A stretch of DNA of 64,000 bases from assembly GCA_027604705.1 (NCBI GenBank), contig JADHYV010000006.1:372001-436000 (forward strand), in the 5' to 3' direction. Source of the stretch: Allomyces arbusculus. Taxonomy: Eukaryota > Blastocladiomycota > Blastocladiomycetes > Blastocladiales > Blastocladiaceae. The position numbers and the translations under genes were made by a program. Position 1 is the first letter of the stretch, and every line of letters begins with the position of its first letter. A model generated the notes under the pieces. The model ran no database searches and was not told the DNA's origin. It saw only the letters and a program-made list of their open reading frames with translations. Shown in pieces: positions 22,297 to 33,223 of this stretch.

Positions 22297-23791
22297 ATGT
22301 CCTACCCCGTCCCCGCCGTCTCGTCGCCGCTCGCTGCCGGCCCGTCGTCTGCCGCTGCCCCGGTACGCGTGCCCGAGTCGATTGCCATGGCGGACTTGAG
22401 CAAACCGCACCGTGTCGAGGCCGAGGTGCAGGGGCTGCCGTATCCGTGTGCGCGCATGTTGTGGATGATGTGTGACTGATGAGAGTACCCATGTGCTCAT
22501 GGTGTGAATAGGGCAATCGGCAGAAGAGTTTCGCGACTGAGATTGATGGTGCGCGACGAGACGTTTTTCCGCGGATCGTCCACGCGGCGCATAAACTGAT
22601 CAAAACTGTGTCGAATCGTGCGTGTAGTGTCGCAAACGGAGCACGGGTTCTACGAGGCGATGATGTCGTCGATTGGCGCGGTCGTCGGGTTCTTTGGGTC
22701 GATTCCGTGCTGCGTCGTACGTTTTTTACTACTGGAGCTGAAGGATTGATGCTTTTTTTCCTCGAGAGTTGGAGCTCACGCTAATCGGCGCGGATGTTTA
22801 TGTAGATTTGCCCGAACCCGTACCGCCAGGTCAACCAAGGCACGGTCGGCCTGGTCTCGCGATTCGGCAAGTGCGAGCGTATTGTCGATCCCGGTCTGGT
22901 CAAGATCAACCTCGTTACCGTACGTGTCGGCCTTTGCGAGATTTCTTTACTGGGCGTTGAATCTCCGGGTCGCGCAACTTGACACTTTCGTGCCTGCTGT
23001 TTCACTCCACTCCCGCCGCATTGTTTTCTCGACGATTCGTTGCTCACAATCTTCCTCCATCTTCTCCACCGGCAGGACTCGATCGAGCACGTTGACATCA
23101 AGACCAAAATCCTCGACATTCCTCGGCAGTATGTCTTGACCAAGGACAATGTCGGCGTCAACATTGACTCGGTGCTCTACTTTAAGGTCGTCGACCCGTA
23201 CGTCGCCACCTACCTCGTGCAAAACGTGACGACCGCCGTCGTCGAGCGCACGCAGACGACATTGCGGCAGATTTTCGGCACGCGCAATTTGCAAGAGTGC
23301 ATTGAGCACCGTGGTACGCATCCTTTGTGCCATCATCCGGTCTGCGATGGTGCCGAGTCATGTTCTAACGGAGTGGTTTGACGCGAACAGACTCGATCGC
23401 GCACGAAATCGAGCGCATCATTGCGGCGCCCGCGCGCGACTGGGGCGTCGAGGTTGAGGCCATCTTGATCAAGGACCTGCAGCTGCCCGCCGAAATTGTC
23501 GAGTCGCTCGCTGCCGCTGCCAAGCAGAAGCGGATTGGCGAGTCAAAGGTGATTGCCGCCGAGGCCGAGGTCCAGGCCGCGCAGTTGATGCGCAAGGCGT
23601 CGGATATCTTGAGCACGCAGGCCGCAATGCAGATTCGGTACCTGGAAACGCTCCAAACCATGGCTAAATCCGGCAACACCAAAATCGTGTTCATGCCTCT
23701 TGAGTCCTCCGCCGGTTTTCAGCAGAACATGCAGTTCCAGGAATTGCAGGACGGCGGCGTGGTTGTGCCGCCGGTCCCGCGGCTGCCGTAA
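22297..23791 (+). CDS. Stomatin-family (SPFH/band 7) membrane protein
   Basis: Five exons are proposed: 22297-22447, 22628-22716, 22806-22919, 23076-23313 and 23391-23791, about 330 residues. Stomatins are hairpin-anchored oligomeric scaffolds that organise membrane microdomains and regulate channels. Visible: the membrane-inserting segment SSIGAVVGFFGSIPCC with the Cys-rich CPNPY block (palmitoylation-prone in the family), then the SPFH core GTVGLVSRFG, the DPGLVKIN block, DIPRQYVLTKDNV, ERTQTTLRQIFGTR and EAILIKDLQLP, and the C-terminal helix with KRIGESKVIAAEAEV and MQIRYLETLQTMAKS. The last four exons are secure by homology and frame. The first junction is less so: 22448-22627 keeps frame but its donor (GTGCGC) is weak, and a small extra exon could lie inside it. 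Confidence 0.87.
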
Positions 23792-24032
23792 TGGGGTCAC
23801 TGCGGTCGGTATGTGGTGGAGAAGGCGCGTTGGCACCTAAATTTGCGAAGTAGATCTTTTTTTTTTGGTTGTTCTTGTCGGTTTTTTCCGTGTCGAGTTG
23901 GGTCGATTTTGGCTGTTCATGACCCGCAGCGCAGAAATGGAAATGCCATTCGCTTGTGCCGTCAATTCAGATCATTTCCTCGCGTAACTGCGATTTTTTG
24001 CTGCCCTTCAACACTTCAAGCGCGTCCGCGAA

Positions 24033-24470
24033 CTATTCAAACTGGTATCCGCTTGATATTTGGTCTCTGAATTGCGCGTGGTCGATGCGTTCGCGTCTTG
24101 TGGGGGGAGGGGAGGGGGGAGGGGGGGATTGCGATGTTCCTGCGCGTTCTTTGCCAAAGAAGCGCTGCTCCATGATGTTGTTGAAGTAGTCGATCTTGGT
24201 CGCATGTTCATGGCCTGCGGCGTCCTGAATGCAAAATTGTTTGTTTGTGCCATCAGCTTGCAGATCACCTCGCGCCTTTGTTTGGCCGGGTCGTGTCACA
24301 TCGTCAAGGACCCACGGGTCCAAATGTCCAACGACCGCAGGTGCAGCTGACAGATACGCGTGCTGCCTGTCGTGCAGCAGCGCGTGTGCTAGACACGACG
24401 ACGCGTGCATCGCGACGAGCGTTGTGTTCTTGAATGTGATGGCCGGCGACAGGCAATTCTTGTGACCCAT
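24033..24470 (-). CDS. Possible small protein with a trefoil-like strand pattern
   Basis: A 145-codon frame starting ATG GGT CAC. The first 90 residues have a protein-like pattern: AITFKNTTLVAMHASS, then HAYLSAAPAVV, then DPWVLDDVT, resembling strands of a beta-trefoil or MIR repeat and loosely the C-terminal domain of gene B (WALEP against WVLDD). The tail is Pro-rich where it reads through a poly-purine tract. No introns are needed. It may be a small gene or a remnant; no family is assigned. Confidence 0.35.
   Translation of the reverse strand: MGHKNCLSPAITFKNTTLVAMHASSCLAHALLHDRQHAYLSAAPAVVGHLDPWVLDDVTRPGQTKARGDLQADGTNKQFCIQDAAGHEHATKIDYFNNIMEQRFFGKERAGTSQSPPPPSPPPTRRERIDHAQFRDQISSGYQFE
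24102..24127 (+). repeat. G-rich tract (G-quadruplex candidate)
   Basis: Four runs of four or more G separated by single A residues, downstream of the stomatin gene. On the minus strand it encodes the Pro-rich tail of the small frame above. Confidence 0.6.
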
Positions 24471-24797
24471 ATTAGTTCATTTAGAGCTGAGCATGAGGGC
24501 GTCGGCCTGGCAGCTGATCGCATGTGTGTTGGTCCTTAGTGCCGGAGCGTAGGCGATTTTGCGCGGTCGCGTCGTGGCGGTATGTGTCGGGTCGGTTGTC
24601 TCGTGCTTGGATTGGCGCAAAAGCGTTCGGTTTGATGGTTCCAATATTTGCTTCTCCAATTTGTATCGTCGCCCATACGTCCCTTGCAACGACAAGCAAC
24701 GACCATCCTCTCCGCATCGACCTTAGCTATTTGTCAGTCACATGACAAAGAGTTGCCATAGCGGCGTCGTATATCCTCCCCCGCAACGTTCTCCACC
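24471..24797. other. Intergenic, nothing seen
   Basis: About 330 bp upstream of the 24033-24470 frame and at the 3' side of SEC12. No motif or RNA gene recognised. Confidence 0.45.
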
Positions 24798-26324
24798 TCA
24801 CCCAATCCGCACCGCATCCAACCCCATCCCGCGCAACCACGGCACATGCGCCGTGACCAACCTGACACCCCCCTCGGCATCCACGCGCCAGAACGGCACT
24901 CCCAACTTGACCAACTCGACCGGCGGGACCACCGTCGCCGCTACGATCCACGTCAGCAGCAGCACCACCATTGCCAACACCACCGCGACCAGCACCGGAT
25001 TCCACGGCGCGCTCGGTTCCGGCACCCGCCACACTTTCACCTTCCCGTCGCCCGTCGCCGTGACTACGACCCGGCGCTCAGGGACCACGACCGACGTGAT
25101 CGGCACGTCGTGCGCGTCGCGGACCACGCGCAGCACACGCAACGAGACCGCGTCGAGAATGATCAGCGAGCAGTCGGCCAACGCGACCGCGACCACCCCT
25201 TCCCGGACTGCGAGTGCGACCGCTGGTTTCGCCGCGAGCGTCGTGCTCTTGACTGGTTTCGTCGGACTCGCGGCGAAATCCCATACGGCAAGCGTCGACC
25301 GTGCGGGCTTGGTCCCGTTGATCAAAGTGTAGAACAGACCGCGCGCGCCGGTCCGGCCCGCACGGAAGGTTCGGCCCGCGGGCGCAGTGATTTCGAGCAG
25401 GGTATCGCCGGACTCGGTGGAGAGGACGTGGATCGCCTTGGTGGTGGTGATGCGCACGTGCTTGGATGAGGGGGAGAAGGCGACCGTGTAGACTTTGGAC
25501 GGGTAGGTTTTCGGGGACCACGTTCGCGGGGTGAGCGACGGGCCGTGGAAGAGGGAGAACTGCGGGAGGGGAGGGTAGGCTGGTGAGCGCGGGTGCGAGG
25601 GAGGGGAAATGAAGTGAGAGGAGGAATACGCACGGTGCCCTCGTCGGATCCGGTCGCGAGGTATTGCCCATCGGGACTGTACTCGGCCGCGGATTGGTAG
25701 TCGTCGGCGGACTTGCCGATGGTCGAGAGCGCGTTGGTCTCCTTGATTCTGTAACGAGACAGCACGTGAGATTGAGATTTCGTGAGGAGGGAAGAACAGC
25801 GATGCAAACGCACCCGTCCTCGCTCACGCGCAAAATGCGGCAGTTACGGTTGGGTTCCTTGCCTGTGGGTCCGTTCACGCCAGCGGCGATTGTCGTGCCC
25901 TACGTGAGCGGGAACCGTGTCAGCGGTGCGCCAGCGGTCCTCATGCGAGTACTTACATTCGGGTGCACGGCCAGCGACCAAGGCGCGTCCTCGTCGGTGC
26001 CAAAACACAGCTCGTGGCGCACGGTGAGCGCGTCGACCGTGGCATCGGTTCGAGTCGTCGCGTCGGCGTCGTTCCAGTCGAGCAGGCACTTTACGCGGGC
26101 AATCATAGTCAGCGTGGTACTCGGGTGCATGCTGGTAACGTGTTCAAAGTACTTACGACTTTGTTCTTGAGCCCCGTCTTGCCCGGCCCACCGCCACCGC
26201 CGACCACGATCAGCGTTTTCGCGCGTTGCAGTTCCTGGTCCTTGGCGTCGTCGCCGGTGTCGCGTCTTGGTGGCGCGGGTTGCACGAGCACGGCGGCCGA
26301 GTTGATCGGGATGGACAGGTCCAT
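24798..26324 (-). CDS. SEC12: SEC12/PREB-type Sar1 guanine-nucleotide exchange factor
   Basis: Five exons: 26324-26157, about 26114-25957, 25899-25814, 25748-25634 and 25559-24798. SEC12 is the ER-membrane WD40 exchange factor that activates Sar1 to start COPII coat assembly. Visible: the K-loop signature VGGGGGPGKTGLKNK, WD blades (AAEYSPDGQYLATGSDEGT; VVVTATGDGKVKVWRVPEP), the VVRDAHDVPITSV block seen in PREB, then a single TM helix (VLVAVVLAMVVLLLTWIVAA) near the C-terminus and a lumenal tail of about 45 residues. The last four exons join cleanly (donors GTAAGT and GTGCGT). The first junction does not: exon 1 ends in phase 0 at GTAAGT, but no visible AG puts exon 2 (read MIARVKCLLDW) in phase 0, so a 1-base error, a micro-exon or a non-canonical site is likely. 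Confidence 0.86.
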
Positions 26325-27001
26325 AGTTTGTTGGAGATCAGCTGGAGCTTGTGCGGGTGCGCGTGATTCGTGGTGCTTGTAGTGTCGGTCCTGTGTGCCG
26401 GGCGCGCGATCAAGCAGGACCGTTCGATAATGAAATGCTTGCTTCGTTGTCGTCGTGGCGATCACCGCGGGTGTGGGGCAGCTCGTGCGTGGTGCATGGT
26501 CGCGTTTTTTGCTGCGGGACTTGGCCGTGGCGCGTCCAGAGCCAATTTTGGTGTTTTTAGCGTTGGGCGCTTATTAGTTAACGGTCCCACCGGATATGAA
26601 CAGGCCTGGCATTTCATCTCACCGCACGCAGCTGAGTCGGCTTGCTGCTGCTGCCTCGTCCGCATCCGCCACCATTGCCAACCACCACAACCTCGGCCAC
26701 GGCATCGCCGTGCACGACCTCGCCGGCGCTCACAACCACCCGCAGTCTGACCGGCACCCCACGCGCTATCGCACGCCGCTGCCCACGTCTGGGCTCATTG
26801 ACCAACCAGCCCGTCGCGACCACTGACTCCGACGACCGGCGGCACAGCTACCGTTTGGCCTGACCGACTTTTCTGCGCCACGCCAACCGTCGCTGTGCCG
26901 GCCCCCACACGGCGCCACGCATTCGCGCCCGTTTGTCTGTTCCTTGACGAGGCCCCGACTTCTTCTCGCCGTCTCGACCCAAGAACGCAACCACCATCAA
27001 G
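26325..27001. promoter_or_regulatory. Divergent promoter region, SEC12 and XMAP215
   Basis: A 677-bp head-to-head intergenic stretch. Short open frames on both strands look like GC-composition artefacts. No clear core-promoter motif was found. Confidence 0.45.
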
Positions 27002-30000
27002 ATGGCGGACCAGGGCGCCGAAGTTGACTTTTCGTCGATGCCGCTCGGCGAGCGGCTCGCGCACAAGGTACCCCATTGCCTGCCACCTCGTCACCCTCCG
27101 TGCCCGACGCGCGCCGCTGATCCGCATCATCATCGCCATCGCATAGAACTGGAAAGCGCGCAACTCTGGGTTCGAGGACCTCGCCAAACTCTACAAGACG
27201 TCGGCCGAGGACGACCCGATCTACGCGAAATACGCCGACACTTTGAAAAAGTACGCGGCCGACAGTAACGCTGCTGCGCAGGAAATGGCCGTCGCCGCGA
27301 TTCTCGAGTTCTTGACCTATGCACCGCAAGCCGTCGCCGCGCGCGTCGCTGCCGACTTGCTGAAACCGATCACCGACAAGTGCATTGCGTCGACGCGCAC
27401 GGGCACGAGGACGAAAGCGCACGACGTCTACTTACTCGCGGTCGAGGTGCTTGAAGGCGGCGACGAGGTGCTCGAGGCGCTCATGGGCGCGTATACCGCC
27501 AAGCAGCCGAAACTCGTCGCTGCTGCGGTCTCGGCGACGGCTGCGGTCGTGGAAGGGTTTGGCGTCAAGACGGTCAATGTGAAGCCGCTGCTCAAGCAAC
27601 TGCCAAAACTGTTTGCACACAGCGACAAGAACGTGCGTGCCGAGGCGACGACCCTGACGGTCGTGCTGTACCGGTACATTGGCGAGGCCATCAACAATTT
27701 CTTGAACGACCTCAAGCCGATCCAGCAAAAGGAGTTGCAGGACGAGTTTGCCAAGGCGCCCACCGAGAAACTCGTTCCGACGCGGCTCACGCGGTCGCAA
27801 AAGGCCGAGGCCGCGGTCTCGCGCGCGAATCCGGCCGCCGCAGGCGATTCGATGGCCGGACCGGCGGCGGGGAATGATGACGAGGACGAGGACGCGAAGG
27901 CCGAGGCGGCGCTCGCGTTTATTGAGCCGATTGATTTGCTCAAGAAGATGGACGGCGGGTTTTACAAGAACCTCGCGAGCTCGAAGTGGAAGGAGCGCAA
28001 GGAGGCGCTCGAAGGGTTGCTCGAACTCGCCAAGTCGCCCAAAATCAAGGATGACAAGTTTGGCGAATTGGTCGGGACGCTCGCGAAGAGGATCAATGAC
28101 GCGAATATCGTCTGTGCTACGCTCGTGATCCAGGTCCTTGATGCGGTCGCGCGCGGGTTGCGCAAGGATTTCGCGCCATACCGCAGTATGGTGACGTCGC
28201 CGCTGTTGGAAAAGTTCAAGGAGAAGAAGACGAACGTGGTCGAGGCGATTCGGTCGACGCTCGACGCGGTGTTTGCCAGTGTACGCTTGCTCCTCCCGTT
28301 CATTTCCCGCGTGCTCTCGCACTTCTCCACCACTCACCCTCCGCACTCGCTCCATCTAGACGTCGATCGAGGCCATGCTCGAAGACGTCGTCTCCGTGAC
28401 CGGGCACAAGAACCCCCAAGTCCGTGCCGAATCCCTCCGCTTCCTGACGCGCTGCTTCCAATCGATCCGCGCGGCGCCCGGCAAGGCCGAACTCAAGACG
28501 ATGGCCGAGGCGCTCATCAAGGCCATGGACGACGGCGACACGAACGTGCGTGACGCCGCGGCTGAGGCGCTCGGCACGCTCATGAAAGTCCTCGGTGAGC
28601 GGCCGCTCCTGACGTACATGGAAAAGCTCGACAAGCTCAAGGCCGACAAGGTCAAGGAGTTTTGCGAAAAGGCCGTCGTCAAAGGGATCAAGCAGGCGCC
28701 CGCACCGAAAGCCGCGCCCGTGGCTGCGGCCAAGGGCGGCGGTGGAGGTGGGGGTGGGGGCGCGCCAAAGTTACCGCCGAAACTCGCGGCGCGACTGGCC
28801 GCGCGCCGTGCCGAGGCGTCCGCGCGGGACGACGACGACGGCGACGATTTTGGCAGCGGTGATTCTGCACCGGCTGCGCCCGCACGAAAAGCGCCCGCCA
28901 AGAAGGGCCCCGCGGGCAAAGCCGCCGCTGCGCGCGCCGTCGACCCGCCGTCGCGACCCGCATCCGCGCAATCATCACGCCCTGCTTCACCCGGTCTCGC
29001 ACGCCGCGCCGGTCCCGGCGGAGCGGCCGGCGGGTCGGCAATACGCCGCCCGTCGTCTATGGCGCCGCCGCAGCCGACCCCGCCACCGGCAGCCCCCGCG
29101 GTGCCCGAATTCGGCGCGTTACCGGGCGACGCGCGGCAAAAGGCGGCGCGTGCGCGCGATGACAAGGGCCCGCACAAGTGGGTGTTAGACGGGACGCGCA
29201 CGGACTTGATCGATTTCCTGCAGGAGCAGGCGAGCGCATGTTTCACGGCGCCGCTGGTCGCGCAGCTATTTTCGAATGGGCATTACAAGGAAAAGGACCA
29301 TATGGCGGGTCTGGCCGCGCTCGACGAGTGTTTGGTCGCCAAGCAGGTCGATTGTGTCTACCACTCGGACGTGATTTTCAAGTACGTGACGCTGCGGTTC
29401 CAGGACACGAACACGACGATGCTGTTGCGGTGCCTCGACGTCGTGGAGCACTTGGTTGCACTGCTTGAGGAGAATGGCGCGAATTTGACGGACTACGAAG
29501 CGAATGCGTTTGTCCCGTCGCTGCTCATCAAGACGGGCGATTCGAAGCCTGTGATCCAGCAGCGGATTCGTGCGGTGCTCGTCGCGATTAACCGGCTCTA
29601 CCCGCCGGCGAAACTGTGGCCGATGCTGCTCAAGGCGACCGAGACCAAGAACGCGCGCGTGCGCGCTGAGTGCATTGACGAGCTCGGACAAATGATTGCA
29701 CGGTCCGGGATGGGCTGCTGTAACACCAAGTCGATTCCGTCGATTGCCGCATTTATCTCGGAGCGCGAGGCGACTGTGCGCAATGCGGCCCTCTCAACGT
29801 TGATCGAGATTGCGCGCGCGGTCGGCGAGACGCAGCTGTTCAAGCTCGTTGGCCGGTTGCCAGAAAAGGACAAGTCGATGCTCGAGCAGCGCGTGAAGCG
29901 CGCCAACTTGCCGGACCCAATGGAGGTCGACGAGAAGCCGCCTGCACCCGCAGCACCGGCCTCACGCGCCGCGTCGACCAAACCGGGAGTCTCGGGGATG

Positions 30001-32502
30001 CGCGCGCCAGGTGCGGCATCGCGGTTCGGCGCGCCCGCGGCCGCGGCCTCGCGTGAGTCGTTGGCGCCGTCGGCATCGTCCGGGTCGCTGGCGAGTATTG
30101 ACGACGCGCCGATTCGCCCGCCATCGCAGCCGCCGTCGAGGCTCGGGTTCTCGTCGTCCGTGTCGGCGAATGGGTCGATGCAGTTTGGGAACGGCGCGGG
30201 CGGGATGCAGCAGCCGCAGCAGGGCGGGCAGTTTGGCGGCGCCGCGTTCGGGTACGGCCAGCAACAGGCACAGCAACAGCAGCAGCAGTCGCAGTACGAG
30301 TACGAGCAGCAGCAGCAGTATGACTACCAGCAACAGCAGCAACAAGCCCAGCAACAGCAACAGCAATACGGTGGGTATGGGTACGGGGCACCGCCGCCCA
30401 TGTTCAATCAGCCACCGCCGCAGCAGCCGCAGTACGCGAGGCCGCCCGCGTTCCAGCAGCAGCAGCAGCAGCAGCCGATGTCGCCCGGGTTCGGGTACAA
30501 CGGCAGCGACAATGGCATGGGCATGCAGCCGCCGCCGCAGCAGTATGGCGGGTACGCCGCGAACAACGGCGGGTTCGGGATGCCACCATCCATGCAGCAG
30601 CAAGGGTCGCAGTCGCAGTTCCAGCCGCCGCCAAGTTCGCGTCCCACGTCCATGTACGGCCGGCCGTCGTCCATGTACGGCACGCCCGCGGGCGGGCCAG
30701 GTGCCGGCGGTTTTGGGTACCAGCAGGAACCGCCGCAAACGCCGCAGCACGCGCAGATGGGCGGCGGGTTCGGGTACCAGCAGCAGCAGCAGGCACCACC
30801 ACCGCAGACGCCGCAGCAACCATACGGCGCGCCGCCTTCGGGCCTTCTCGCGAACCGGTTCGCTGCCAACGCCGCACCGCCGCAGTTTGCGCTGACTCCC
30901 GACCGCATTTCGTACCAGCCGCTCTCGACCAAGTACGAGTCGGTGCAGTCGCCCGAGGCGGTCATGGAAATGATTGTGCTCAACGTCACGTCCAACGACG
31001 CCATGACGGCGCTCGAGTCGTTGCGGCAACTCGAAAAGATCATTCCGACGCAGCCGCAATTGTTGCTCCAGCACTCGAACAACTTGCTTGCGTCGATTGC
31101 GCTGCAAGTGCGGCTTGCGTTCACGGCCGACGATTCCGGGCCCGTGATGCGGCTGTGCAAGCACTTGCTCAACACGCTGCTGCAGTTCTTTGACGTGCCG
31201 ATCTTGGCGCAGGCGTTGACGCAGGAGACGCTCGCGCAGCTGCTTACCGAGTTGCTTACGCGATTGCTCGACACGGCGCTCGCGAACCGCACGGGTGGGC
31301 CGCAGCTCGTCAAGGCGCTCAACATGCTCGTGGTCCGGATTCTCGACAAGACACCCGGCAACCAGATCTTTGGTGTCTTGCTCGGCATGCTCGGCGAGGC
31401 GCTTAACTCCATGTACACGCCCGAGCAGCAAAAGTATGCCGAGCTGACGATGAAGTGCTTGTGGAAGGCGATTCGCATGCTCACGACCTACTTGCAAGAC
31501 GACAAGATTGACGTGGCCATCTTGTTGCGCGACATTCACGTGTTCCTCGAGACGATTCACGCCAACGAGTGGAAGAAGCGCGACACCAAGCTCGGCGACG
31601 TGCCGATTCGCACGATCAAGACAATGTTGTCGGAACTGACAACGGCGTTTGGCGAGTCTATCACGGACCACTTCTACTTGATTGAAAACTACGACGAGGC
31701 CTACGTCTACACCTACACCAAGAACCTGCTCGCGTCGCAGGCGCGCAAGCGCGCGGCCTCGGGTCCCGGTGTCGCAAGTGCCGGTCCAGGAGCAGGCCTC
31801 ACGCGGCCGCTCTCGTCGGCGTCGTCTGGCGCAAACCTGGCGGCCATGGGCAACGACGCCTTCTTGCCGCGGTCGACGAGCTCGTTGAGCCAAGGGTCCT
31901 CGGCCGCAAGTCTCGGCAGTGCGCCGGGCGATCCGGGCACGCGGTCCTACACGACGCTGCAGGAGATCTTTGCCAAGATTGGGTCGCGCGACCAGTCGAA
32001 GGAAGGCATCTACGAGCTCTACCAGTTCCAGCGGCAGAACCCGCACTTGCAAGGGCTGATTGACGAGTACACGAAGCGCACCGGCAGCTTTTTCCAAAAC
32101 TACATCAAGCGGCACCTGAGTGTCTTGGAAAAGGAGGAGATGGCGGCAGCGCAGGGCGGTGCGGGCGGTATCGGCGGAGGGGTGGCGCCCGCAATTGCGC
32201 CAGCCGAGTCGGATCGGGTACGATTTAATTTTGGAGTAGAGCGTCGGTTTCATTGACCTCGAGACAATACTAACTCGCGCACGGTCTCTTTTGCGTAGCC
32301 ATTCGGGTCCGCAAGCAGTTTGCCCTCGTACGGCGCGCAGTCGGGCATGCGGCCACCATCCAGTTTTGGCGCACCACCACCATCGGCAGCGGCCGCGACT
32401 CCGAGCCCGTCCGGGACAGTGGCCTCGGTCGCGAACCTGCGCGAACGACTCGCGCGCATGCGCATGAACATTCAAAACAATTCGACGACGCTCGCGGATT
32501 GA
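27002..32502 (+). CDS. XMAP215/Dis1/Stu2-family microtubule polymerase with TOG domains
   Basis: Four exons (27002-27067, 27147-28280, 28360-32217, 32299-32502) encode 1,753 residues. The family captures tubulin with TOG domains and speeds plus-end growth at spindle poles and microtubule tips. TOG1 lies at about 8-240 (LAHKNWKARNSGFEDLAKLY), TOG2 at about 279-507 (NLASSKWKERKEALEGLL), then a Gly/Lys/Ala-Pro basic linker. A third TOG at about 670-917 matches the last TOG of human CKAP5 (TLRFQDTNTTMLL; YPPAKLWPMLLK; VRNAALSTLIEIA). A long Gln/Gly/Pro linker (about 924-1240) precedes the C-terminal helical domain (MKCLWKAIRML; IRTIKTMLSEL; KIGSRDQSKEGIYELYQF) also found in CKAP5, and the final LRERLARMRMNIQ helix. 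Only three TOGs are seen, against five in animals and two in yeast Stu2. Start and splice sites are clear. Confidence 0.94.
30259..30480 (+). repeat. CAG/CAA repeats encoding poly-Gln in the XMAP215 linker
   Basis: Dense CAG and CAA runs at 30259-30368 and again near 30457-30475, broken by TAC and GAG codons (Tyr and Glu). Similar Gln/Gly-rich repeats continue to about 30830 with GGFGYQQ-type units. Likely length-variable and intrinsically disordered. Confidence 0.85.
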
Positions 32503-32674
32503 AGAGGGACGGTTTTGGTAATTGGAATTCGTTGCTGATTTGTGGCCGGGGATGCAGTGCAGCCAAGTGAAGTTCATGCTCATGGCACACCTCGCCAAGC
32601 AATTGTGACAGGTGTCATCGTGAGCGTGGCCGCTCATACATATGAGGTCCACCAAATTCTCACTGTAAAATGTG

Positions 32675-33223
32675 ATGCTACACTGCGCTTCCCCCTGCTC
32701 GACCCTTCCCTCACGCGCTGCTCACGACTCGCGACCCACTGTAATTGCACCATCACTACGGCAACAGGTTGTATTTGACATCCACTTCGCAGAGCAGCAT
32801 GACCCTCGGGCTTGCGCGCCGATCGAACTGCTGCAATACGATGTGAACGGGATGCTGTGCAGCCGGCCGGCGCACGACGTGAACGAGTACAAGGAGACAC
32901 TCTTGCACCTGGCGATTGCGTCGCCCGCCTTTTGCGTGCTCGCCATTCGTGCGGCCCTTCACGGCTACCATGCACGACCTGCCAAGGTATGGCGGGGCCG
33001 TCACTCGCTCTTGGAGCTTGATGCATTATTGGGCAATTTCCTGGTCCCTTCGCGGAGTAGTGACGGGGTAAAGTGCACGGCAAGACGTCCTTGGTGCCCC
33101 CCGTCGAGCATCAACTGTTGCACTTGCATCTTCATTTTGATGACAAGTGGGGCTTCCAGACCGTGATCCCTGCGTGCCGCAGGCTGGCTATCACGCCGTT
33201 GACCCCTCAATGGCATCGAATCA
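32675..33223 (+). pseudogene. F-box-like fragment upstream of the LRR frame
   Basis: A frame from ATG 32675 contains APIELLQYDVNG followed by TLLHLAIASPAFCVLAIRAAL, which resembles an F-box helix pair (LPxELL ... LLxLxLVSKAFxxLAxRxL). At about 33060, near a GGGG run, the likely coding path moves to a second frame (DDKWGFQTVIPACRRLA) and ends in a stop just before the LRR frame at 33224. No plausible GT-AG introns bridge the two shifts. The locus is therefore either a decaying F-box/LRR gene or carries sequence errors. Confidence 0.35.

Noticed and set aside
21835-22500. 221-codon minus-strand frame overlapping the stomatin start
   Set aside because: It is antisense to conserved exon 1 and upstream DNA, with Arg/Gly/Trp-rich composition typical of GC-rich shadows.
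29962-32655. 897-codon open frame on the minus strand inside the XMAP215 gene
   Set aside because: It is the complement of the main exon of a well-conserved protein; Leu/Arg/His-rich composition and no stops follow from the CAG/GC-rich coding strand.
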